DNA from: Pseudodesulfovibrio sp. S3
Lineage (GTDB): Bacteria > Desulfobacterota > Desulfovibrionia > Desulfovibrionales > Desulfovibrionaceae
Assembly: GCF_004025585.1 (NCBI RefSeq)
Contig: NZ_QTZO01000001.1
Span: forward strand, 337,962 to 401,961
Length of the DNA: 64,000 nt
Direction of reading: 5' to 3'
Numbering within the stretch: the first letter of the stretch is position 1; every line of letters starts with the position of its first letter. The translations under genes were made by a program, and so were the position numbers. This document shows positions 51,007 through 59,359 of this stretch, one piece after another. The notes beneath the pieces are model-generated. The model had not been told where the DNA came from. It made no database searches and saw only the letters and a program-made list of their open reading frames with translations.

Positions 51007-54000
51007 TTACGCCTCCCTCCCGACTGCACGAATTTCCCGGAGGTCAAGATACACCAGAAAGCCGGAGGGTGAACCGTAACCCGGCATGGCATCGAGTATC
51101 GTCATGTATTTCCGTACCTGCGCATCATTTTTTGGGGTGGGCTGCCCGGTTTTGAAGTCCACGATCACGGTTGCCTCGTCCGTATAGAGCAGGTCCAGCC
51201 GCTTGAATTGTCCTTTGTCGTCCATGAGTTCCGGTTCGCGCACGCCACGGGCGAGCCAGGAGCGCAGACGGTCTTCGCCAAGGGCCCATAAGGCCATGGC
51301 GTGCAGGTCGCTGGCCAGCGTCTTTCGTTCGTCTTCGGCCAGTGCGCCCAGCTCCGGGAAGTCCTCGCAGGCGAGGCGTACTGCCCGGAGGGCGTCGGCG
51401 GAATCGTCGTCGGTCACGCGGAGATGCTCCATGACCCGGTGCGCCACCTCGCCGCGCATGCGTTCATTGAAGAAATAATCATCCAGATTGTGGCGGTAGA
51501 CCCGCAGTCTGGGCAGCCATGCCATGAGGTCGACGCTCGTGTCATTGTCAGGCAGTTGTTGCGGCTGCGGTACGGACGCACGGCTGGACGGACAGGTTTC
51601 CACCGGGGTCAGTCCCTGCTCGAATATCCCGTGGTCGTCCAGGTCCAGGAGCAGGTCCATGACGGCCAGCGCCGGGGAGTTGACCGGTTTTTCCGTAAAG
51701 AACCCGTAGAGTTCTTCGCGCGCCCTGGTCCAGGCCACGTAGAGAAGGTTGAGCTGTTCCTGCACGGTGCGTCCCAGGCTCTCGAAATAGGGCTGGCCCA
51801 GTTCTTTTTTCATGGGGACCAGCATCTCGTGGCCCTTGAATTCCTGCACAATGAAATTTCTGTCCTTTTTCGCGTCCCAGTTGTGGAAGGGGACGATGGT
51901 CACCGGGAACTCCAACCCCTTGGCCTTGTGGATGGTCATGATGCGCACGGCATCGATGTTTTCGGGCAGGGGAACCTTTTCCTGGTCGGATTTTTCTTCC
52001 CAGAAGTCGAGGAAGGCAGAGAGAGAGCCGTATCCGTTTTCTTCGGCCAGGTGGACCACTTCGAGGAAGCGGCGCACGTAGAGTTCCGCTTCGGGGTGTC
52101 GCTCCAGCACACGGAAGACGCGGATGGCTTCCATGGTCAGGTCGTACGGGGTCATCAGGCCGGATTGATTGAAGAACGGCTCGATGAATCGCTGCCACAA
52201 TTTCGGATACTCCTCCCGGAAATGGACGCCGAGCGGTTTTTTCCTAGGGGTGACCAGCCAGTCCAACAGGTCCGCTTCGGCCAATCCCGATTCCGCAAGG
52301 AAGAGTTCGGCTCCGCCGATGAAGGTCAGGAAGGCGGTGTCGTTCCGGGGAAAATCCAGGAACCCGAGCAGTCCGGCCAGTTGGCGCACCACGGGATGCC
52401 GGTCCAGTTGCAGCGAGTTTTCCGTGATCACCGGGATGTTCTTTTGCACCAGCAGGTCGCAGACCAGAGAGGCATGCTTGTGGGAGCGGACCAGGATGCC
52501 GATGTCCCGGTAACTGCGCCGGGCGGTCAGGTCGTCCATGAGTGCGTCCAGCCGTTCCAGGGTCGATTCTTCGGTATCGCCATCCGCCGGGAGTCGCTCC
52601 ATGCGGACGTAGCCTCCGGTCTCCATGCTTTTGGCAGGCAGGGACTGGGCGCATTTGAAGAAGCTGCGGTTTACCTGACCTGTGAAATCTCCTTTGAAAT
52701 CGTTTGGAGCGCCGGAAAAGAGCTTGTCCGCCAGATCGGCGACCATGTCAGGGTCTTCGAGATTGCTGAAAAAGCCATTGTTGAATTCCACCACGTTGCG
52801 GAAGCTGCGCCAGTTGTCCGGCAGGGTGTCGGCCTCGGCTTTTTCGGCCAGCCCGGCTATGTCCGGCTGGACCATGACCTCGTCGAACAGGGCGGAGTCT
52901 CCGCCGCGCCAGCCGTAGATGGCCTGTTTGACGTCACCCACGAAGAAAAGACTGCCGCCCTTGGCCAGGCATTCTGCGGCCAGGGGGGTAATGGCCTGCC
53001 ATTGATCCCGGTTCGTGTCCTGAAATTCGTCCACCAGGAGGTGGTGCAAACGGCAGCCGAGTCGGCAGTAGGCTTCCGACACGGACCCGTCTTCGGAGAG
53101 CAGGTCGATGACGTGCCTGGCAACGCTTGAGTTGAGAACCATGCCGCGCTGGCGTTGCAGTACGTTCAGCCCGTTCATCAGGCGCAGGGCGATCCCTATG
53201 GCCGGAGCCAGGAAATAGGCTCCGGCAAGGATGGCGTGGGCGTTGGCGTAGCCCAGGCAGGTCTCCTTGAAGCTTGCGTAGATCGCTTCGGCGCGGTCGT
53301 CCACCATGGACTTTCCCGCTTTGTTCACAAACTCGTAGAGGGACTCCTTGTACAGGTAGGCCGACTTGGATTCCGGGGTGTCGAACAGTCCGAGTCCATC
53401 GTATTTGGCCAGGAGTTTCGGGAAATTGGCGTGGACAGGCAGGCCGGTTTCCGCAAGATAGCTTTGCATGCGGTCAACGGCCTTCACCAGGGCCGCGTAT
53501 TCAAGGGCGAGCAGATCCTTGATGGCGTCCTGGTCGATCAGGATGGAGGTCTTGTGGGAATCCAGGCAATTGGTCAGTTCCCGGAGTCGGTCGCGGATGG
53601 TGTTCTGAACCCAGAAACCGGCACGGCCCTCGTCGATGATCAGGGTGGTCAGGGCATTGGACAGCAGGGCATGTTCCGTTTCTTCTGTTTCGCAGATGCC
53701 CATGTAGTGGTCGAAGATGGCGTTGAACAGCTCCCTTTCGTCGAACACGATTTCGAAATCGGGCCGGATGCCGAACTCCAGGGCAAAGAGCCTGAGCAGC
53801 AGGACCAGCAGGGAGTCGATGGTGCGGACGTTCAGGCGGTGATAGCGGCGCAGTATGGCGCTCAGGGTCTGTCTGGCCGTTTCCGGGGAGCAGGCGGGGT
53901 TGTCGTCAAGGGAAAGGGCGCTCGCCTTCAGTCCGTCGACCACGCGTTCCTTCATCTCGGCGGCGGCCTTGTTGGTGAAGGTCACGGCCATGATCTCGGG

Positions 54001-54147
54001 CCAGGAAAAGCCTTTGCCGGGAGCCTTGGTGCACACGAAGGGGCGGGTGGTGTCGCCGGATGCGTCCAACAGCGTCAGGAAACGGCGGGTGAGCTGGTAT
54101 GTTTTTCCGGACCCGGCGGAAGCCTTGACCTGTTTGAGTTCGGACAT
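51007..54147 (-). CDS. addA: AddA-type UvrD helicase-nuclease subunit
   Basis: 1046 residues. Superfamily-1 helicase motifs: Q/Walker A KASAGSGKTYQL near residue 9, motif II LLVDEFQDTNRDQW, motif III FVGDVKQAIYGWRGG, motif V VRIMTIHKAKGLEFP and motif VI LLYVAWTRAREEL. A C-terminal RecB-like nuclease domain ends with IVDFKTGQPTP. It unwinds and cuts DNA ends together with AddB, encoded directly downstream. It starts two bases after the EamA transporter gene, which ties the repair enzyme to a metabolic operon. Confidence 0.93.
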   Translation of the reverse strand: MSELKQVKASAGSGKTYQLTRRFLTLLDASGDTTRPFVCTKAPGKGFSWPEIMAVTFTNKAAAEMKERVVDGLKASALSLDDNPACSPETARQTLSAILRRYHRLNVRTIDSLLVLLLRLFALEFGIRPDFEIVFDERELFNAIFDHYMGICETEETEHALLSNALTTLIIDEGRAGFWVQNTIRDRLRELTNCLDSHKTSILIDQDAIKDLLALEYAALVKAVDRMQSYLAETGLPVHANFPKLLAKYDGLGLFDTPESKSAYLYKESLYEFVNKAGKSMVDDRAEAIYASFKETCLGYANAHAILAGAYFLAPAIGIALRLMNGLNVLQRQRGMVLNSSVARHVIDLLSEDGSVSEAYCRLGCRLHHLLVDEFQDTNRDQWQAITPLAAECLAKGGSLFFVGDVKQAIYGWRGGDSALFDEVMVQPDIAGLAEKAEADTLPDNWRSFRNVVEFNNGFFSNLEDPDMVADLADKLFSGAPNDFKGDFTGQVNRSFFKCAQSLPAKSMETGGYVRMERLPADGDTEESTLERLDALMDDLTARRSYRDIGILVRSHKHASLVCDLLVQKNIPVITENSLQLDRHPVVRQLAGLLGFLDFPRNDTAFLTFIGGAELFLAESGLAEADLLDWLVTPRKKPLGVHFREEYPKLWQRFIEPFFNQSGLMTPYDLTMEAIRVFRVLERHPEAELYVRRFLEVVHLAEENGYGSLSAFLDFWEEKSDQEKVPLPENIDAVRIMTIHKAKGLEFPVTIVPFHNWDAKKDRNFIVQEFKGHEMLVPMKKELGQPYFESLGRTVQEQLNLLYVAWTRAREELYGFFTEKPVNSPALAVMDLLLDLDDHGIFEQGLTPVETCPSSRASVPQPQQLPDNDTSVDLMAWLPRLRVYRHNLDDYFFNERMRGEVAHRVMEHLRVTDDDSADALRAVRLACEDFPELGALAEDERKTLASDLHAMALWALGEDRLRSWLARGVREPELMDDKGQFKRLDLLYTDEATVIVDFKTGQPTPKNDAQVRKYMTILDAMPGYGSPSGFLVYLDLREIRAVGREA

Positions 54148-54149
54148 GT

Positions 54150-55034
54150 CTATACCTCTTCGGCACTAACGGTCTTGGCGCCGGATCTGAACAATATGAC
54201 CATAAGCACGGCGGCTATGATCAGGGAGGACCCCACATAGCCGAGCAGGGTGAACTTCTCTCCGAACAGGAAGTAGGCCGACACGGACGCCACCAGCGGT
54301 TCAAAGGTGGCGATGACCGACGCACGGGTGGCCTCCATCCGTTTGAGACCTGCGTAGTAGACCGAAAAAGCTCCGTAGGAGGTGACCAGGGCCATGACGG
54401 CCAGGAGCATCCAGGCCTGCGGGGATTTGTGCGTGAAATCTATGAAGGGCAGGAGCAGGAGTGCGCCGAAGGGCAAGGCGTAGACGAAAATGGTCGGCGT
54501 GGGATAGCGAAACAGGAACGCCTTTCCGAAGATGTAGTAGAGGGCGTATGTGAAACCGGAGAGCAACCCCGCTGCCAGGCCGAACAGGTTGAGGTTGATG
54601 GTGCTGCCGCTCATGAGTTTGGGGCCCAGGCTGATGCAGGCTACGCCCAGAATGGTCATGGCCACGCAGGTTGTCTTGACGGTGGTCATCTTTTCTTTGA
54701 GCACCAGCCAGGACAGGAAGGCCACCCAGGCCGGGGCGGTGTAAAGGAGTACGGCAGCCATGGCCACGCCCACGTCACGGATGGCGACCTGATAGGCACC
54801 GTAGAACAGGGTCACGCAGATGACGCCGAAGCCCAGCAGGGCGGGCAGGTCGGATCGGTGTGCCCTGACCTGTTTGGCCATGATCGCATGGACCAGAAAA
54901 AATACCCAGGCAAAAATGGCCCGCCAGAAAGCTATTTCCAACGCTCCGATTCCTTCGGCCAGGATGTATTTGGTGAAAACGCCGATGAGGCCCCACATGA
55001 AGGCGGCGGCCAGGACATAGAAGAATCCGGTCAT
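54150..55034 (-). CDS. EamA/DMT-family transporter
   Basis: 294 residues with ten predicted membrane helices in two EamA repeats (AAAFMWGLIGVFTKYILAEG, YALYYIFGKAFLFRY, GAFSVYYAGLKRMEATRASV, ATFEPLVASVSAYFLFGEKF). Drug/metabolite superfamily exporters of amino acids and related compounds share this layout. Two bases separate it from the ornithine cyclodeaminase-family gene upstream and from addA downstream, so all three are probably co-translated. Export of an amino acid made or used by the upstream enzyme is an inference. Confidence 0.92.
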   Translation of the reverse strand: MTGFFYVLAAAFMWGLIGVFTKYILAEGIGALEIAFWRAIFAWVFFLVHAIMAKQVRAHRSDLPALLGFGVICVTLFYGAYQVAIRDVGVAMAAVLLYTAPAWVAFLSWLVLKEKMTTVKTTCVAMTILGVACISLGPKLMSGSTINLNLFGLAAGLLSGFTYALYYIFGKAFLFRYPTPTIFVYALPFGALLLLPFIDFTHKSPQAWMLLAVMALVTSYGAFSVYYAGLKRMEATRASVIATFEPLVASVSAYFLFGEKFTLLGYVGSSLIIAAVLMVILFRSGAKTVSAEEV

Positions 55035-55036
55035 GT

Positions 55037-56023
55037 TTACAGTTCTACCTTGGTGCCCAGATCGGCTTTGACGGCGCGGTCGAAGATAAGGGAAGCGGTC
55101 ATGATGTCATGGGAGGCGATGCCCATGAGTACGGCTCCGCGACGGCCTTCACGTATGCCCGGCTTCAGCCCGGCGCAGACCTCGCACATGTCGGCATCAA
55201 TGTCCGCCGCTAGGGGGTAGCCGTTTTGGAAGTAGGTTCCATGTTCCTGGGTCCAGACGTACTGGTTGCGGTTGTCGCAGGTGAAGTTCGCGCCTCGAAA
55301 GACATCTTCCTTGATGGCGGAATCGTAGTCCACGGCAATGACCAGGCAGTCGTCCTTGATCCAGGAAAAGGGGATGGCCCGATTCGGTGATTCCACGATG
55401 GGCGTGCAGGTGATGAGCACGTCCGTGTCTGTCACGGCGTCTTTCATGTCGGTACAGGTAATGAATTCGGCATTGGGTAATTGAGGCTGCATGTCAGTGA
55501 TGAACCGCTCCACAGCAGCTCCGAAGAGGTCGAAGCAGCGGACCTGTTTGAGTTTGGGAAAGACTTCTTTCATGGCCAGGAGATTGACGCGGCCCTGAAC
55601 GCCGGTTCCGACGATGGTCACGGTCGTGGTTTCGGGATTGCCGAAGTGGCGGGCGTAGACGCCGGAGGCCGCCCCTGTGCGCCAGGCAGTGACCCATCCC
55701 GCGTCCATGACCGCCAGAGGCAGACCTGTGGCGGCATCGTTCAGGACCATGATACCGGTGATGTAGGGGTGCCCTTTGGCCGGGTTGGGCGGGTAGCCCG
55801 AGACACATTTGACACCGGCTCGGTCGATGTCGCCGCCGAGGTAGCATGGCATGGCGTGGATGAAACAGTCTTCGCGGGGGTGGATGCCGATCTTGGCAGG
55901 CATTTCGCCTTCCCCCCGGCCTAACGTTGCAAATCCCGTTTCAACCGCGTCCATTATTTCAACCATGGAGATGCCGAGTTGATTAATTTCTTTGGCCGAT
56001 ATCCACAGTACTTCAGCGGTCAT
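55037..56023 (-). CDS. ornithine cyclodeaminase/mu-crystallin family dehydrogenase
   Basis: 328 residues from the ATG at 56023, which has AAAGGA six bases upstream; the longer frame to 56434 overlaps the divergent gene and is rejected. Substrate-binding stretches (PAKIGIHPREDCFIHAMPCYLG, AGVKCVSGYPPNP, MDAGWVTAWRTGAASGVYAR) and the NAD-binding motif VTIVGTGVQGRVNLLAM are typical of ornithine cyclodeaminase and alanine dehydrogenase-like enzymes. Which amino acid is used is not clear. First gene of the six-gene minus-strand run that includes addAB. Confidence 0.9.
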   Translation of the reverse strand: MTAEVLWISAKEINQLGISMVEIMDAVETGFATLGRGEGEMPAKIGIHPREDCFIHAMPCYLGGDIDRAGVKCVSGYPPNPAKGHPYITGIMVLNDAATGLPLAVMDAGWVTAWRTGAASGVYARHFGNPETTTVTIVGTGVQGRVNLLAMKEVFPKLKQVRCFDLFGAAVERFITDMQPQLPNAEFITCTDMKDAVTDTDVLITCTPIVESPNRAIPFSWIKDDCLVIAVDYDSAIKEDVFRGANFTCDNRNQYVWTQEHGTYFQNGYPLAADIDADMCEVCAGLKPGIREGRRGAVLMGIASHDIMTASLIFDRAVKADLGTKVEL

Positions 56024-56080
56024 TTCGTGTCCTTTTGAATGTAGTATATTGAATTGGAAACTCGTTTTAGGACGATTTGA

Positions 56081-56971
56081 ATGCCCCGTCAACGGAAGTG
56101 GAAACTCTTGCGGCAGCCTGGGGATATGAGTAAGGTCCCTCGCATGACGTGGGACGATGCATTCGATGTCTGTGCGGAAGCGGACGGCTGGCGGCTGGAC
56201 AAGGTCCTGGAAATGGTCCTGCCCGGTGCCGGTTTGCGGCTCAGGCGCCGGTTGTGTACTGAAGGTCGAGTTTTGGTGGAGGGGAAGGTGCAAAGGCCGG
56301 GGTATAAGGTCCGCACCGGACAACATGTGGAGATTTTGCAGGGGAGAGAGGGGATGCAACCGAGAGAACTGGGACTGAAGGTCGTCAAGCAGGAAGCGGG
56401 ATTTGCGGCCATAAATAAGCCCGGCAACATACATTCAGCGGCCATTGCGGGCAAGGAAGAGCCAAGCGTCGAAGGCGTTTTGTCGGTGCTTTTTCCAAAA
56501 AATTCTCCGGTGTTGTTGAATCGGCTGGATTATCTCACATCTGGCCTTCTGCTAGTGGCCCTTACCCCTGAGGCCCGTGAGGCCTACCTGCTTCGGGAAG
56601 AGGACGGGGCGATCAAGAAATTTTATCTGGCCCGGGTCCATGGACGACTGGACGGCATCGTCTCCATTCGGAGCAAGCTGGATTCCGACGACCGGAAGAA
56701 GACCAGGGTGTTGGCGACTCGAGATTCTGACATACGCCGCTGGACGGATGTCACGGCGTTGTCCCATGACAACACAGCGAACACCTCGCTGGTCCGCTGC
56801 CTGATCATGAAGGGAGCTCGTCACCAGATACGGGCGCATCTTGCGTCCATAGGCCATTCCATTGTCGGTGATCCTCTCTACGGCGAGGGCGAATCCTCAA
56901 AGGGGCTGATGTTGCATCATCAGCGTATTGAATTGCCCGGTTTCTGGGCCGAGTCTACGCCGCTTTTCTGA
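56081..56971 (+). CDS. RluA/RluD-family pseudouridine synthase
   Basis: 296 residues. N-terminal S4-like RNA-binding segment (GWRLDKVLEMVLPGAGLRLR, LCTEGRVLVEGKVQ, VRTGQHVEI), then the synthase domain with the catalytic Asp in LNRLDYLTSGLLLVA (the usual HRLDxxTSG reads NRLDYLTSG), a KKFYLARVHG segment and GARHQIRAHLASIGHSIVGDPLYG. It should convert uridine to pseudouridine in rRNA or tRNA; the target site is unknown. Divergent from the cyclodeaminase gene with only 57 bases between starts, and convergent with the next gene. Confidence 0.9.
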   Translation: MPRQRKWKLLRQPGDMSKVPRMTWDDAFDVCAEADGWRLDKVLEMVLPGAGLRLRRRLCTEGRVLVEGKVQRPGYKVRTGQHVEILQGREGMQPRELGLKVVKQEAGFAAINKPGNIHSAAIAGKEEPSVEGVLSVLFPKNSPVLLNRLDYLTSGLLLVALTPEAREAYLLREEDGAIKKFYLARVHGRLDGIVSIRSKLDSDDRKKTRVLATRDSDIRRWTDVTALSHDNTANTSLVRCLIMKGARHQIRAHLASIGHSIVGDPLYGEGESSKGLMLHHQRIELPGFWAESTPLF

Positions 56972-56980
56972 GGCAGGGGG

Positions 56981-57751
56981 TCAAGGTTTAACCCCGTAAT
57001 GGTCGAGTATGGTTCCCAATTCTCCTGATATACGCATTTCCCTGATTCTGTTCTCAACGATGTCTCGCAGGATATCGGCATTTGGGTGTTTCGGCGAAAA
57101 GGCTATTCTGTTGTAGAACATCGCCACCGGGGTCTGGTCGAGGCGAAGCTTGTTCTCCAGAGTTGTCTTTCGGGTAATGTGCCTGAATGCAAGGGAACCT
57201 ACTAGCATGGCATCAATACGTCCTTCCAGAAGGCATTGGAGATTGATTCTCTGCGCTTCTGACGGGCTGGGGGATGATGTCGTCTTGATTCGTGGCGGGT
57301 TCTGCTCATGTCCAGTAATGAGATTGTCGATGAAGGGGTCGCCTGTCCTGAATCCGGCAGGTGTGGAGAAGCGAATGTCTTCTAAGGATTCATGGCCTGT
57401 ATAACTCCATTTGGCTCCTGCAAGGGTTGCGAATTGAACCACGTTGATCATATCCAGATTGCGCACGAACACGAAATCTGGCGTATTCGGCGTTCCGGCA
57501 TAGGTCACAACGTCATGGAGGCCGTCCAGTGTCTCCTGGATGGCCCTGCCGTAGGGCATGTAAGTGAAGTCCAGTGTGTATTCGGTACCGGCAAAGGCTT
57601 TGCGAAGGACTTCATGCATGATGCCGTCGTGAGGGTATTCCTCCGGGGAACATGCCAATGGGCAATAAGCGGAGGTGGCTACTTTGATGACTTCAGCATG
57701 TGCTGGCACTGCCAAAAGAAGCAATAGTATATAGAGAATTGTGCGGTTCAT
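56981..57751 (-). CDS. periplasmic substrate-binding protein, SBP_bac_3-like
   Basis: 256 residues with a signal peptide (1-19, ending VPAHA). The mature part follows the amino-acid-binding fold in outline: IKVATSAYCPLACSPEEYPHDG, MHEVLRKAFAGTEYTL, YMPYGRAIQETLDG and the C-terminal RDIVENRIREMRISGELGTI. The family's usual ligand motifs are weak, and no transporter genes adjoin, so this may be a solute sensor partner or orphan binding protein rather than part of an importer. Convergent with the pseudouridine synthase, nine bases apart. Confidence 0.8.
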   Translation of the reverse strand: MNRTILYILLLLLAVPAHAEVIKVATSAYCPLACSPEEYPHDGIMHEVLRKAFAGTEYTLDFTYMPYGRAIQETLDGLHDVVTYAGTPNTPDFVFVRNLDMINVVQFATLAGAKWSYTGHESLEDIRFSTPAGFRTGDPFIDNLITGHEQNPPRIKTTSSPSPSEAQRINLQCLLEGRIDAMLVGSLAFRHITRKTTLENKLRLDQTPVAMFYNRIAFSPKHPNADILRDIVENRIREMRISGELGTILDHYGVKP

Positions 57752-57810
57752 AGTTGAGTGAGCTTTGAATTGCCAAATCCATAGCCCGGATTTATAAAAA
57801 AGGGAATATA

Positions 57811-57846
57811 AGAAAAAAGCCCGGTTGCCTTTCGGAACCGGGCTTT
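57811..57846 (-). terminator. intrinsic terminator after the S1-domain gene
   Basis: 11-bp stem AAAGCCCGGTT / AACCGGGCTTT with a nine-base loop, followed on the minus strand by six T. Confidence 0.92.
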
Positions 57847-57864
57847 ATCACTCGTGTAGGGTAC

Positions 57865-59334
57865 CTATTTTTTTTTGTCGAAGGCTGCCTGGAGTTTGGT
57901 GCCGAGCAGGCCCATGTTTCCGGAATTTCCCGAGGACTGTTGTTTCTTGGGAGCGAACTCCTTCCAGTCACCGTCGTCCTGTACGTCACCAGTGGTCAGG
58001 GATATCCTGCGTTCAGCCGTTTTGACCTGGCCGATGACCACTTCCACGGTGTCTCCGGCATGCAGTTTTTCATAGGTGGCAGGCTTTTCAGAGCGGGCAA
58101 TGACGGACTTGGGCAGCAGGCCGGTAATGCCCGGTTCAAGCTGGATGAAAATGCCGAACTGTTCCAGCTTCTCCACGGTGCCTTGGACTTTCTGGCCTGC
58201 CTGATAGCGCTCTGCCACGTCGCCCCAGGGGTCGCCTTCGGCGTCCTTCATGGACAGGCCGATGCGCCGCTGATCCGGGTCGATGGATTTGATCTTGACC
58301 GTGACCTGGTCACCTTCAGAGACGAAGTCCGCAGGTTTGTTTACGCGCTTTGTGTAGCTCATTTCGGATACGTGGACCAGGCCGTCGATGCCGGGTGCAA
58401 TTTCGACGAATGCACCGAAGTCGGCCAGACGGACGACCTTGCCGGTGACCATATCGCCTTCGGCGAAAGTGGAGGAGAGGGTGTCCCACGGATCCTGAGC
58501 CAATTCCTTCATGGACAGGGATATCTTCAGACGGCCCTTGTCGTCATTCTCCATGCGGACGATCTTGGCTTTGACCTTTTGTCCTACAGTGACCGCTTCC
58601 TCGGGATGCCCGATGCGACCATAGGAAATCTGGGAGATATGGACCAATCCTTCCAGTCCGGGCAGGATTTCAACAAAGGCGCCGAAACCGGCCAGCCGGG
58701 TTATGGTGCCTTCCACTTCGTCGCCCACTTTGGTCTCGGAGATAAAGGTTTCTGCTGATTCGGCGGCATCGCGTTCGATAAGGGAGCGGCGGGAGACCAC
58801 GATATTGCGACCATGCTGTTCCAGCTTGGTGACGAGGAATTCAAAGGTTTTGCCCACGTATTCCTCGGGGGTTTCCACAAAGCGGGCGTCGATCTGGCTT
58901 ACGGGGCAAAATGCACGTCGTTGCAGAAGGGTGACGTTGAATCCGCCTTTGCAGGTGGATTCCACTTTGCCCTCCACGGGCAAGCCGCCGGCTTGAGCTT
59001 CTTCGAGCATGGCCAGGCCGCCGATGCCGGAGATGGCGCGGGACAGCTTGATGCCGCCCGAATCCTTGCCGACCACGTATAACTCAACCGTGTCGCCGTC
59101 GGCAACGGTGCAGTTGCCGTCCTCGTCCAGCAGTTCAGCTTTTTCCACCACGCCGTCAAGCTTGGTTCCGGTGTCCACAAAGACCGAAGTCTCGCCCACC
59201 TGGATGACGGTGCCGGACACCTTGTCGCCGATGCTCAGGTCATCCCCGCCGCCTTCGCTGTACTGTTCGAACAGTTCGGCGAAGGACGCTTCGCCTTCTT
59301 CCACGCCATTACGATCTTTGAATTCTTCGGACAC
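57865..59334 (-). CDS. S1 RNA-binding protein, ribosomal protein S1-like (five S1 domains)
   Basis: 489 residues from a GTG at 59334 (VSEEFKDRNG). Five S1/OB domains in order: IGDKVSGTVIQVGETSVFVD, LPVEGKVESTCKGGFNVTLL, VGDEVEGTITRLAGFGAFVE, EGDMVTGKVVRLADFGAFVE and AGQKVQGTVEKLEQFGIFIQ. A Lys-rich tail ends the protein. E. coli S1 has six domains and about 557 residues; this resembles shorter S1 forms of other phyla. It should aid mRNA binding to the ribosome or act as an RNA-binding regulator. No good Shine-Dalgarno is visible before the GTG; another GTG at 59343 is possible. Follows ftsY by 25 bases. Confidence 0.88.
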   Translation of the reverse strand: MSEEFKDRNGVEEGEASFAELFEQYSEGGGDDLSIGDKVSGTVIQVGETSVFVDTGTKLDGVVEKAELLDEDGNCTVADGDTVELYVVGKDSGGIKLSRAISGIGGLAMLEEAQAGGLPVEGKVESTCKGGFNVTLLQRRAFCPVSQIDARFVETPEEYVGKTFEFLVTKLEQHGRNIVVSRRSLIERDAAESAETFISETKVGDEVEGTITRLAGFGAFVEILPGLEGLVHISQISYGRIGHPEEAVTVGQKVKAKIVRMENDDKGRLKISLSMKELAQDPWDTLSSTFAEGDMVTGKVVRLADFGAFVEIAPGIDGLVHVSEMSYTKRVNKPADFVSEGDQVTVKIKSIDPDQRRIGLSMKDAEGDPWGDVAERYQAGQKVQGTVEKLEQFGIFIQLEPGITGLLPKSVIARSEKPATYEKLHAGDTVEVVIGQVKTAERRISLTTGDVQDDGDWKEFAPKKQQSSGNSGNMGLLGTKLQAAFDKKK

Positions 59335-59359
59335 GATAGTCACCGTTGTTAATTGAGGT

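Noticed and set aside
51301..53130. 609-codon plus-strand frame inside addA
   Set aside because: Antisense to helicase motifs; its residue composition is that of a reverse-complement shadow.
55037..56434. 465-codon version of the cyclodeaminase-family gene
   Set aside because: The extra 137 codons overlap the divergent pseudouridine synthase gene and lack homology; the ATG at 56023 has a good ribosome site.
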